A DNA stretch of 64,000 nucleotides from Neisseria lisongii. GTDB lineage: Bacteria > Pseudomonadota > Gammaproteobacteria > Burkholderiales > Neisseriaceae. Position numbers and translations under genes: made by a program. Where the stretch lies: positions 310,001-374,000 of the forward strand of contig NZ_CP116766.1 in the NCBI RefSeq assembly GCF_028463985.1, read 5' to 3'. Below, piece by piece: positions 33,916-41,413 of the stretch. Below the pieces are notes generated by a model that made no database searches, was not told where the DNA came from, and worked only from the letters and a program-made list of their open reading frames with translations. Each line of letters begins with the position of its first letter. Within the stretch, counting starts at the first letter, position 1.

Positions 33916-36759
33916 ATGTGCAATCACAAACACCACGACAACGACACGATCCGTATCCGCGGCGCGCGTACCCATAATTTGAAAAATGTCGATTTGGACA
34001 TTCCCCGCCACAAGCTGGTGGTGATCACCGGCCTTTCGGGCAGCGGCAAATCGTCGTTGGCGTTTGACACGCTGTATGCCGAGGGGCAGCGCCGCTATGT
34101 GGAAAGCCTGTCGGCGTATGCCCGCCAGTTTTTGCAGATGATGGACAAACCCGATGTGGACTTAATCGAAGGCTTGTCGCCGGCGATTTCCATCGAACAA
34201 AAATCCACCAGCCACAACCCCCGTTCGACGGTCGGCACGGTTACTGAAATCCACGATTATCTGCGCCTGCTTTATGCCCGTGTCGGCACGCCTTATTGCC
34301 CCGAACATAATCAGCCGCTTTCCAGCCAAACCGTTTCTCAGATGGTGGATACGGTGTTGCAGTTGCCCGAAGACACCCGCATGATGATTCTTGCACCGGC
34401 GGTGCGGGAACGCAAAGGCGAGTTTGTCGAGTTTTTTGCCGATTTGCAGGCGCAGGGTTTTGCACGGGTGCGGGTGGACGGCGAAGTTTATACTTTGGAC
34501 GAAGTGCCGAAGCTGGAAAAAAACATCAAGCATAATATTGATGTGGTCATCGACCGCATTAAAATCAAAGCCGATATCCAGCAGCGTTTGGCGGAAAGTT
34601 TTGAAACGGCGCTGCGTTTTGGCAACGACCGTGCGCTTGCCTTGGAAATGGATTCGGGCAAAGAACATTGGTTTTCCGCCAAATTCGCCTGTCCGGTCTG
34701 CTCATACAGTTTGCAGGAATTAGAACCCCGCCTGTTTTCGTTTAACAATCCGATGGGTTCATGTCCGACTTGCGACGGCTTGGGCAGCATGAATTTCTTC
34801 GATCCGAAACTGGTGGTGATGCACCCCGAATTGTCCTTGGCAGCCGGTGCCGTCAAAGGTTGGGACAAACGCAACACCTTTTATTTCCAAATGATTCAGT
34901 CGCTGGCAAAACATTACGGCTTTGATGTGGATACGCCGTTTGAAGATTTGCCGAAAAAAATCCAAAACATCATTCTTAATGGTTCGGGCAAAGAAGTGAT
35001 TGCCTTTACCTATCTGAGCGAGCGGGGCGGCACGTTCCAGCGGGAACACGCATTTGAAGGTATTTTGCCGAATTTGGAACGCCGCTATCGGGAAACCGAT
35101 TCGCCGACTGTGCGTGAAGAATTGTCGCAATACCAAAGCCACCGGGCCTGTCCGAGCTGCGGCGGCGCACGGTTGCGCAAAGAAGCCCGTTATGTTTATG
35201 TCGGCGGGCAGCCCTTGCACGAAATTTCTTCATGGCCGCTGAACAAAACCTTAAATTTCTTTGAACATCTGGAATTAAGCGACAACAAACAGCAAATTGC
35301 GGAAAAAATCCTGAAAGAAATCACCGAACGTTTGGGCTTTCTGATTAACGTCGGCTTGGATTACCTTAATCTTTCCCGTTCCGCCGAAACTCTGTCCGGC
35401 GGCGAAGCCCAACGTATCCGCCTTGCCAGCCAAATCGGCAGCGGCCTGACCGGCGTGATGTATGTGTTGGACGAACCTTCCATCGGCCTGCACCAGCGGG
35501 ACAACGACCGCCTGCTCGCCACCCTCAAACGCCTGCGGGATTTGGGCAACAGCGTGATTGTGGTCGAACACGATGAAGATGCCATTCGGGAAGCCGATTT
35601 TGTGGTCGATATGGGTCCCGGAGCGGGCGAACACGGCGGTACAGTGCTGATTGCCGATACCCCCGCCAAAGTCGCCGATTGCCCTGATTCCGTAACCGGA
35701 CAATACCTAAGCGGCCGCAAAGCCATTCAAGTGCCGTCTGAAAGAACGCCGGTCAATCCCGACAGAATGTTGGTGTTGAAAGGTGCCAGCGGCAACAACC
35801 TGAAAAACGTTACCCTCGAATTACCGCTGGGGCTGATTACCTGCATTACCGGCGTATCCGGCAGCGGCAAATCCACCCTGATTAACGACACCCTTGCCAA
35901 AATCACCGCACGGGAACTCAACCGAGCGCAGCAGGAACCGGCGCCTTACGAAGAAATCCACGGCTTGGAACACCTCGACAAAGTCATCAACGTCGATCAA
36001 TCCCCCATCGGCCGTACTCCCCGTTCCAACCCCGCCACCTACACCGGCCTGTTTACCCCGATTCGGGAACTTTTCGCCGGCGTACCCGTATCACGGGAGC
36101 GGGGCTACAACGTCGGCCGCTTCTCATTCAACGTCAAAGGCGGCCGCTGCGAAGCCTGTCAAGGCGACGGCGTGATTAAAGTCGAAATGCACTTCTTGCC
36201 CGATGTCTATGTCCCCTGCGAAGTGTGCCACGGCAAACGCTATAATCGGGAAACGCTGGAAGTGCAATACAAAGGAAAAAACATCAGCGAAGTCTTGGAC
36301 TTAACCGTCGAAGAAGCACGGGAATTTTTCGATGCCGTCCCCACCGTCGCCCGCAAACTGCAAACCCTGATGGATGTCGGACTCGGCTATATCCGCCTCG
36401 GCCAATCCGCCACCACCCTCTCCGGCGGCGAAGCCCAACGGGTCAAACTCGCCTTGGAATTATCCAAACGAGACACCGGCCGCACCTTATACATTTTAGA
36501 CGAACCCACCACCGGCCTGCACTTCGCCGACATCGCCCTGTTGCTGGAAGTCATAGGCCGTCTGAAAGGCAAAGGCAACTCGATTGTCATCATCGAACAC
36601 AACCTTGATGTGATTAAAACCGCTGATTATATTGTTGATTTAGGCCCGGAAGGCGGCGACGGCGGCGGCAGGGTTATCGCCAAAGGCACGCCGGAAGAAG
36701 TGGCTAAGGTTAAGGGGAGTTATACAGGGAAGTATTTGAAAAGCATTTTGAATGCTTGA
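33916..36759 (+). CDS. uvrA: Excinuclease ABC subunit A
   Basis: A 947-residue damage-recognition ATPase of nucleotide excision repair. Start M-C-N-H-K-H-H at 33916; the frame open further upstream covers non-coding sequence. Two ABC modules: Walker A G-L-S-G-S-G-K-S near 42 and G-V-S-G-S-G-K-S near 650, with signatures L-S-G-G-E-A-Q-R in both. Zinc modules C-P-V-C/C-P-T-C and C-E-A-C-Q-G-D-G/C-E-V-C are complete. Monocistronic, closed by an imperfect hairpin with a T run. Confidence 0.98.
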   Translation: MCNHKHHDNDTIRIRGARTHNLKNVDLDIPRHKLVVITGLSGSGKSSLAFDTLYAEGQRRYVESLSAYARQFLQMMDKPDVDLIEGLSPAISIEQKSTSHNPRSTVGTVTEIHDYLRLLYARVGTPYCPEHNQPLSSQTVSQMVDTVLQLPEDTRMMILAPAVRERKGEFVEFFADLQAQGFARVRVDGEVYTLDEVPKLEKNIKHNIDVVIDRIKIKADIQQRLAESFETALRFGNDRALALEMDSGKEHWFSAKFACPVCSYSLQELEPRLFSFNNPMGSCPTCDGLGSMNFFDPKLVVMHPELSLAAGAVKGWDKRNTFYFQMIQSLAKHYGFDVDTPFEDLPKKIQNIILNGSGKEVIAFTYLSERGGTFQREHAFEGILPNLERRYRETDSPTVREELSQYQSHRACPSCGGARLRKEARYVYVGGQPLHEISSWPLNKTLNFFEHLELSDNKQQIAEKILKEITERLGFLINVGLDYLNLSRSAETLSGGEAQRIRLASQIGSGLTGVMYVLDEPSIGLHQRDNDRLLATLKRLRDLGNSVIVVEHDEDAIREADFVVDMGPGAGEHGGTVLIADTPAKVADCPDSVTGQYLSGRKAIQVPSERTPVNPDRMLVLKGASGNNLKNVTLELPLGLITCITGVSGSGKSTLINDTLAKITARELNRAQQEPAPYEEIHGLEHLDKVINVDQSPIGRTPRSNPATYTGLFTPIRELFAGVPVSRERGYNVGRFSFNVKGGRCEACQGDGVIKVEMHFLPDVYVPCEVCHGKRYNRETLEVQYKGKNISEVLDLTVEEAREFFDAVPTVARKLQTLMDVGLGYIRLGQSATTLSGGEAQRVKLALELSKRDTGRTLYILDEPTTGLHFADIALLLEVIGRLKGKGNSIVIIEHNLDVIKTADYIVDLGPEGGDGGGRVIAKGTPEEVAKVKGSYTGKYLKSILNA

Positions 36760-36817
36760 TTTCAAAAAGATGCGGATTGGACGTCAAGCCCGACCTACGG
36801 GATTACAAAACGAAAAG

Positions 36818-36860
36818 CAGCCTACACTACCAAACGACAGGGCTGGTTGCTTTTTTTACT
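36818..36860 (+). terminator. Terminator after uvrA
   Basis: AAAAGCAGCC and GGTTGCTTTTTTT pair with wobble around a loop of about 20 bases. Imperfect but with a strong T run. Confidence 0.65.
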
Positions 36861-37030
36861 TCAGTCCCTTATTGTAACAAGTCACTATCCCCATTCTGCT
36901 GCATTCGGTTTCAAATTGATGTGTATTTAATACAATGATTTCCGTATACTTTGTTAAAATACTTTCCATCCTCCTTCAATATGACTAAAATCACTCAATT
37001 GTAAAAAATTGCGCAATCTTGGTATATATT

Positions 37031-38446
37031 ATGAAAATCTCCACACCCCCCGACTTTGCTCTATTGCAACAAGAATATATACAGCATTTTACCGAAAAGA
37101 TGGAGCAAACCGCCAAGCTAATTAACTCTGCCACAAATAATCCTGATATGGATATTTCTAATTTTCTTTCTGAAATCAAAGATTATTCCGAATTTTCCGT
37201 TACAGATGAGAATGGAAAATATCTGCATTGGGACAAATTCCGTAGGATTCATAGAGAAGATACACGGATGAAATGGCGAGCAGTGAAAGAAAGTCGCAGA
37301 AAAATCCAAAAACCGATAGATTTCCCGTATAGACATCAATTTAGATTTTGTATTCCCGACTCTTTACAGGCACGTCTTCATTTGATTGATAAAAGCTGCG
37401 GCAGCAATATCGGCACATCTAACTTGGGTGGTTTCGACAGAAGCGATCAGAACAGGTTTTTACTCAAGTCTTTAATTATGGAAGAGGCGATTACATCTGC
37501 ACAATTAGAAGGTGCGGCTACCACGCGTAAAGTAGCCAAGGATATGCTCAAGTCGCAGCGCAAACCCAAAACCAAAGATGAAATCATGATAGTTAACAAC
37601 TATCACCTGATGAAAGAAGCGGTAAAGTTGAAGAATACGCCGTTAAGCATTGAAATGATTTTGGATTTACATCGTACTGCTACTAAGAATGCCATTGAAA
37701 ACCATGCTGAACCTGGACAATTCAGGCAAGATGATGAAATATTTATTGCTGATATCGATGGCAATAGCCTGTATCAGCCGCCGCCACATGAACAGGTTTA
37801 TGAACTAATGGAGGCAGTATGTACATTTGCCAACAACACCTATGATGGTGCAGAAAATCCATTTATCCATCCTGTTGTCCAAGCTATCATCCTGCATTTC
37901 CTTATCGGCTATATCCATCCGTTCGGCGATGGCAACGGGCGGACGGCGCGCGCTTTATTTTATTGGTTTATGCTTAAAAACGGTTATTGGCTGTTTGAAT
38001 ATATATCCATCAGTCGCTTGCTGAAAAACGCTCCTGCCCGATACGCCAAATCCTATTTGTACGTAGAAACTGACAATTTGGATTTAACCTATTTCATCTA
38101 CTATCAATGTGACATTATCAAGCGGGCGGTTGCCGATTTGGAAAACTATATTTCCAACAAACAGAAACACCAACAGGAATTCAAAGCAGCAATTGCTAAA
38201 TATACTGAAAAGATAGGAAAGTTAAACCAGCGGCAAATCGGTATTCTGCAGAAAGCAGTGGAAGAAAGCGGAAAAATTTTTACCGCACTAGAAATTGCCA
38301 ATCAATATGGTGTTTCTTTAAATACTGCTCGCAGCGATTTAAGCAAACTAGGAAAGTATAAATTCTTAGTGCCGTTCAAATCAGGAAATGCTTTAGAATA
38401 TGTCGCCCCACAAGATTTATTGGAACGACTGGAGAGAAAGGGGTAG
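37031..38446 (+). CDS. Fic-domain protein (class II, self-inhibited)
   Basis: A 471-residue Fic protein, predicted to transfer AMP to a target. The core H-P-F-G-D-G-N-G-R-T-A-R at about 298-309 is complete, with the catalytic histidine. The inhibitory helix motif S-A-Q-L-E-G near 160 precedes it, so it is a class II Fic, and the C-terminus (from about 395) is a winged-helix domain (G-V-S-L-N-T-A-R-S-D-L). ATG 37031 is preferred over TTG 37019. GC content is clearly lower than in uvrA, and IS110 lies just downstream, so it was probably acquired. Confidence 0.9.
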   Translation: MKISTPPDFALLQQEYIQHFTEKMEQTAKLINSATNNPDMDISNFLSEIKDYSEFSVTDENGKYLHWDKFRRIHREDTRMKWRAVKESRRKIQKPIDFPYRHQFRFCIPDSLQARLHLIDKSCGSNIGTSNLGGFDRSDQNRFLLKSLIMEEAITSAQLEGAATTRKVAKDMLKSQRKPKTKDEIMIVNNYHLMKEAVKLKNTPLSIEMILDLHRTATKNAIENHAEPGQFRQDDEIFIADIDGNSLYQPPPHEQVYELMEAVCTFANNTYDGAENPFIHPVVQAIILHFLIGYIHPFGDGNGRTARALFYWFMLKNGYWLFEYISISRLLKNAPARYAKSYLYVETDNLDLTYFIYYQCDIIKRAVADLENYISNKQKHQQEFKAAIAKYTEKIGKLNQRQIGILQKAVEESGKIFTALEIANQYGVSLNTARSDLSKLGKYKFLVPFKSGNALEYVAPQDLLERLERKG

Positions 38447-38617
38447 ATAAAGCAGATGCCGAAGTCTTTTTTAGCAAACGAGCAAGCGTAGGTTGGGTTG
38501 AACTCCACATTTCAGGATTACGAAAAATGCATGCCATTATCACTGCCCTTCTGAAACACGTCATTGGTGTAAACCCATCATGTAGAAACATTCCGAAGCG
38601 GTGGGTTTACACCCACC
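38447..38617. other. Spacer with palindrome at the IS110 insertion point
   Basis: GGTGTAAACCCATC pairs with GGTGGGTTTACACC across about 20 bases, and the second half is itself the palindrome GGTGGGTTTACACCCACC. The IS110 left end starts directly behind it. No gene was seen. Confidence 0.5.
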
Positions 38618-38619
38618 CT

Positions 38620-38815
38620 TGTATAAGAAACACCAACCACAAGATAAAATAAAAAGCCCCCGACAGAAGCAGCTATCAGGGGCGGGATTGAAAATAGAGT
38701 TGTACGCCAACCTTGGGCTTCAAAGCCCGCGACGTAGATAAAAGCCTGTTTTCAATGTCCAAACACCCCGAATAGTATCATAGACATGCTGTGCATAGTC
38801 TGCATTCACAAGGTT
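38620..38815 (+). ncRNA. Candidate IS110 bridge RNA, copy 1
   Basis: First hairpin GCCCC/GGGGC (38656-38683). Then a stem ATTGAAAATAG/CTGTTTTCAAT encloses an inner hairpin GGGCT/AGCCC whose flanks form an internal loop: left TACGCCAACCT (38703-38713), right GACGTAGAT (38731-38739). These resemble target guides. Downstream, ATAGTATC (38772-38779) is identical to the element's right end (39851), and ACAAGG (38808) complements CCTTGT at the left end; these resemble donor guides. Boundaries are approximate and expression is inferred. Confidence 0.6.
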
Positions 38816-38824
38816 AGGAGCATG

Positions 38825-39835
38825 ATGGACACCCCATTTTATTTTATCGGCATCGATATTGCCAAGTTAAAGTTCGATGTCGCAGTCAAAAAATCCGCAA
38901 AAGTGTATCAACACCACCAGTTTGAGAACCATCCGAAAGGATTTGCTGCTCTGAGCGAATGGCTGAACAGCTTTTCGGATAAGCCGCTCTATATCGTGAT
39001 GGAAGCGACAAACGTCTATCACGAAAGGTTGTGCGAATACTTATATACGGCCGGACATTCAGTAGTGGTGATTAATCCCAAATGTGCCGCCAACTTTGCC
39101 AAAGGTTTGAACTTACGTTCCAAAACCGACAAAGCGGATGCCAAATTACTTGCCCGCTTAGCCGAAAGCTACGTTCATGAATTTGATCTGTGGCAACCGA
39201 AAGGCAATAACGAAAAAGCCTTATTGCGCCAACTTCGCCATCTCGAACATTTAAAAGCAGCGCTGGCGAAAGAAAAAGTCCGGCTGCAGATGCTGTTGGA
39301 CGAGTATGCGATGGTTTCGTCCGAACGTCTGATTGCTTTTCTTGAGTGCGAAGTCAAAACTGTTGAAACGCATATTCATCAGTTGGTGAAACAGGATGAG
39401 CAGTTGAAACACAACCATCGTCTGTTGAGCAGTATTCCCGCCATCGGCAAAACCACAGCCTGTTGGCTGCTCGCCATACTGGGCGACGGCACTCGGTTTA
39501 AAAACGGAAGGGCTGCTGCGACCTATGCCGGACTGACCCCGATGGTCAGACAATCGGGAACGAGTGTAGATAAGCGGGTCGGTATCTCCCGTATCGGACA
39601 GAGTGATTTGAGGAAGATACTCTATATGCCGGCCGTGTCGTTTTGCTTTGGCAAATATAAGGACAGTATTTACAGCCCGTTTGTCCAACGCTTGCTGGAG
39701 CGTAATAAACTGGCGAAAAAAGCCGTGATTGTGGCTCTGATGCGTAAACTCGTGACCATTGCCCAATCTGTATTGAAGTACCAACAACCCTTTAACGAAG
39801 AACGCTATGCGAAAATGTGTCTGGATAAGGCTTGA
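38825..39835 (+). CDS. IS110-family transposase, copy 1
   Basis: A protein of about 336 residues. The N-terminal RuvC-like DEDD domain (F-I-G-I-D-I-A-K-L-K-F-D-V, M-E-A-T-N-V-Y, D-K-A-D-A-K-L-L-A) is complete, a coiled segment follows (about 130-200), and the C-terminal Tnp20 domain (I-P-A-I-G-K-T-T, then Y-A-G-L-T-P and R-Q-S-G-T-S with the catalytic serine) is intact. The ATG pair at 38822/38825 follows TTAGGAG; the second gives better spacing. The longer upstream frame lies in the non-coding RNA region. Intact, so probably active. Confidence 0.92.
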   Translation: MDTPFYFIGIDIAKLKFDVAVKKSAKVYQHHQFENHPKGFAALSEWLNSFSDKPLYIVMEATNVYHERLCEYLYTAGHSVVVINPKCAANFAKGLNLRSKTDKADAKLLARLAESYVHEFDLWQPKGNNEKALLRQLRHLEHLKAALAKEKVRLQMLLDEYAMVSSERLIAFLECEVKTVETHIHQLVKQDEQLKHNHRLLSSIPAIGKTTACWLLAILGDGTRFKNGRAAATYAGLTPMVRQSGTSVDKRVGISRIGQSDLRKILYMPAVSFCFGKYKDSIYSPFVQRLLERNKLAKKAVIVALMRKLVTIAQSVLKYQQPFNEERYAKMCLDKA

Positions 39836-39947
39836 TTTGTTGGGGGGCTTATAGTATCTTGTTTCAGATGGCCTTGCTATTAGCAAACCTAATCCTGTTC
39901 CCGTTTGCCAAACCACCCGACAAGCTTTATAATTCCTACTTTTCAGC

Positions 39948-40015
39948 CGGAATGTAGTGCAGCCTGGTAGCGCACCTGCATAGGGTCGGAGGTTCGAATC
40001 CTCTCATTCCGACCA
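39948..40015 (+). pseudogene. tRNA-Pro remnant lacking the anticodon arm
   Basis: Matches the intact tRNA-Pro at 27900 in acceptor, D arm (one C-to-T change) and T arm with CCA, but is nine bases shorter. The loop and 3' side of the anticodon stem (GGGTGCAGG region) are gone. It cannot form a tRNA with a proline anticodon. Orientation is opposite to the intact copy. Confidence 0.9.
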
Positions 40016-40025
40016 ATCTTTTGAA

Positions 40026-40063
40026 AAAGCAGCCTGATATGTATTTTCGGGCTGCTTTTTTAT
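40026..40063 (+). terminator. Terminator after the tRNA remnant
   Basis: AAAAAGCAGCCTGATATGTATTTTCGGGCTGCTTTTTT, the same hairpin that follows the intact tRNA-Pro at 27867. Confidence 0.88.
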
Positions 40064-40168
40064 TGCCCTAATCAATCTTATTATTCTGAGGCTGGGACCT
40101 TTGCAAGCCCCCCATCTTTGGCACATTTCTTCGTTATGCGCTGCTCGAAAGCTTGCCTACCTTCATGA

Positions 40169-41049
40169 TATAGCAAATAAACTTATTTATCGATATACAT
40201 CCGAAACAGCCAATCCACATCCGTAATCCGCAGCCGATTCCTAACACCTTTAATCCAAGCCCGCTTTTTCTCTATCTGATTCAGATCGGGGCTATAGGGC
40301 GGAAGCCATAATACAGTATGGCCTTTCTCCTTCAGAAGCGCTGAAGCACGCCCCTTATGAAACGTCGCATTGCCCATCACCACCACACTGTTTTGCGGCA
40401 GCTCCGGAATCAAAATCCGCTCCACCCAAGCGTCAAATATCCGGCGGTCAATACTGCAGTCAAACAACCCGACGGCAAACAGTTTGCCGTGAAATAATGC
40501 GCCAACGGCATTGGTCTGATGATGTCCCTGCCAGTCATGAAGCACATAACAACGCCGGCTTTTTGGCGCATAAGCGTAAGGCCGGTAACAGGATTTTCCG
40601 AATCCGCTCCCGTCTGAATAAACAACCGGACGGTTACGGCGGATGTAGCGGTGCAGTAACTTCAGGAAGTTTTTTCTGAGCCCTCTGTCGGCTTTCGGAT
40701 GGCGGTTGGTCTTTTTTTGTAGCTGATGCCGTACCGCTTTAATGCTTTGTGTATGGCAGTGTGGGAACAGCCGAAGCGTTGCGCTCTTTCATAGCAATAG
40801 GCATCAGGATAACGCTCGACATCTTCGGGCAGTGCCTGGGCGCTGATTTTGCGGGTTTTCCGTTGCTTTGGAGGGGCTTGAGGAGCCGGAGGGCGTCTCC
40901 AAAGCGTAATGGTGGAGATGGCGATGCCGAATGCTTTTGCGGCTCTGCGAATCGTCCATCCTTGACGGAGTTTTTTGAGTACGGGTTGTTTGAAGTCTTC
41001 TGAACAGGCCATGGTGGAATTGTATCGAAGAATATGTTTATTTACTATA
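40169..41049 (-). mobile_element. IS630-family insertion sequence, probably dead
   Basis: About 881 bases with imperfect terminal repeats: TATAGCAAATAAACTTATTTATCGATAT on the left and TATAGTAAATAAACATATTCTTCGATAC on the right strand, each beginning at TA as expected for IS630. It contains one transposase in two frames. Confidence 0.8.
40183..41012 (-). pseudogene. IS630-family transposase, two frames and altered DDE site
   Basis: Frame 1 (41012-40662) is the helix-turn-helix part (W-T-I-R-R-A-A-K-A-F-G-I-A). It stops after S-E-K-T-S. A -1 shift on a run of six A at 40675-40670 continues as K-N-F-L-K-L-L-H-R-Y-I and gives the catalytic half. The first Asp (Y-S-D-G-S-G-F) and the Glu (L-N-Q-I-E) are there, but the second Asp is replaced: V-V-M-G-N-A-T-F-H instead of M-D-N-A. 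Frameshifting may be normal for the family; the lost Asp suggests inactivity. Confidence 0.8.
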
Positions 41050-41220
41050 GTGAAATAACCTAATAATCCATACGGTTTTTAAACAGGGCGTAGGTTGGGT
41101 CGAGACCCAACACGATTGAAAATACCTTGAAACATAAGATTTTGTTGGATTACGCCCGTGCCTCGCTAACCACAATCTACGCCTGTTTTTGTATGGAAAA
41201 TTCGGTGTTCTAACTATATA
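41046..41220. repeat. Dispersed repeat B, complete copy (175 bases)
   Basis: Starts TATAGTGAAATAACC, contains GGGCGTAGGTTGGGTCGAGACCCAAC (palindromic centre) and CGTGCCTCGCTAACCACAATCTACGCC, and ends GGAAAATTCGGTGTTCTAACTATATA. The copy at 48601 is interrupted by IS110 between CCACAAC and ACGCC, so this one shows the empty site. Confidence 0.85.
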
Positions 41221-41348
41221 TGTCTGCACCTTCTGCACTGCTCTAACTTCGAACTGCACTCAAATCTGAGGAGCTTGCAAAGGTCTCAGACCATTTGAAA
41301 TTTTGCAACATTCAGACGGCCTCTTTTGTTTATTTCAATCGTCAAGAT

Positions 41349-41379
41349 TTGATTTATATCAAGTTTTATATGGTACAAT
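41349..41379 (+). promoter_or_regulatory. Perfect FNR site over the mqo promoter
   Basis: TTGATTTATATCAA at 41349-41362 fits TTGAT-N4-ATCAA exactly. A -10 TACAAT follows at 41374, so the site covers the -35 region, centred near -30. In that position FNR would repress. The promoter leads to the broken mqo gene. Confidence 0.65.
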
Positions 41380-41413
41380 CGCTGCGTTTTTATCTTTTAA
41401 ATACATACACATC

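Larger units (their letters stand above)
38618..39859 (+). mobile_element. IS110-family insertion sequence, copy 1
   Basis: 1242 bases, delimited by comparison with copy 2 at 48733. The sequences agree from CTTGTATAAG to ATAGTATCT and differ outside. There are no terminal inverted repeats, and a CT dinucleotide sits at both ends, as expected for IS110 recombination at a CT core. It contains a 200-base non-coding left part and one transposase gene. The same strand and near-identity of both copies make a recent duplication likely. Confidence 0.9.
40093..41288. mobile_element. Outer terminal repeats of an older insertion element
   Basis: TGGGACCTTTGCAAGCCC at 40093 and TGAGACCTTTGCAAGCTC on the opposite strand ending at 41288 match at 16 of 18 bases, like ends of IS5-type elements of Neisseria. 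No matching transposase remains between them; an IS630-like element and repeat B occupy the interior. Confidence 0.5.

Noticed and set aside
40085..41300. Second tRNA-guided integration site (att) formed by the tRNA remnant
   Set aside because: No integrase gene or direct-repeat att pair was seen; the second tRNA copy is inverted, not direct.
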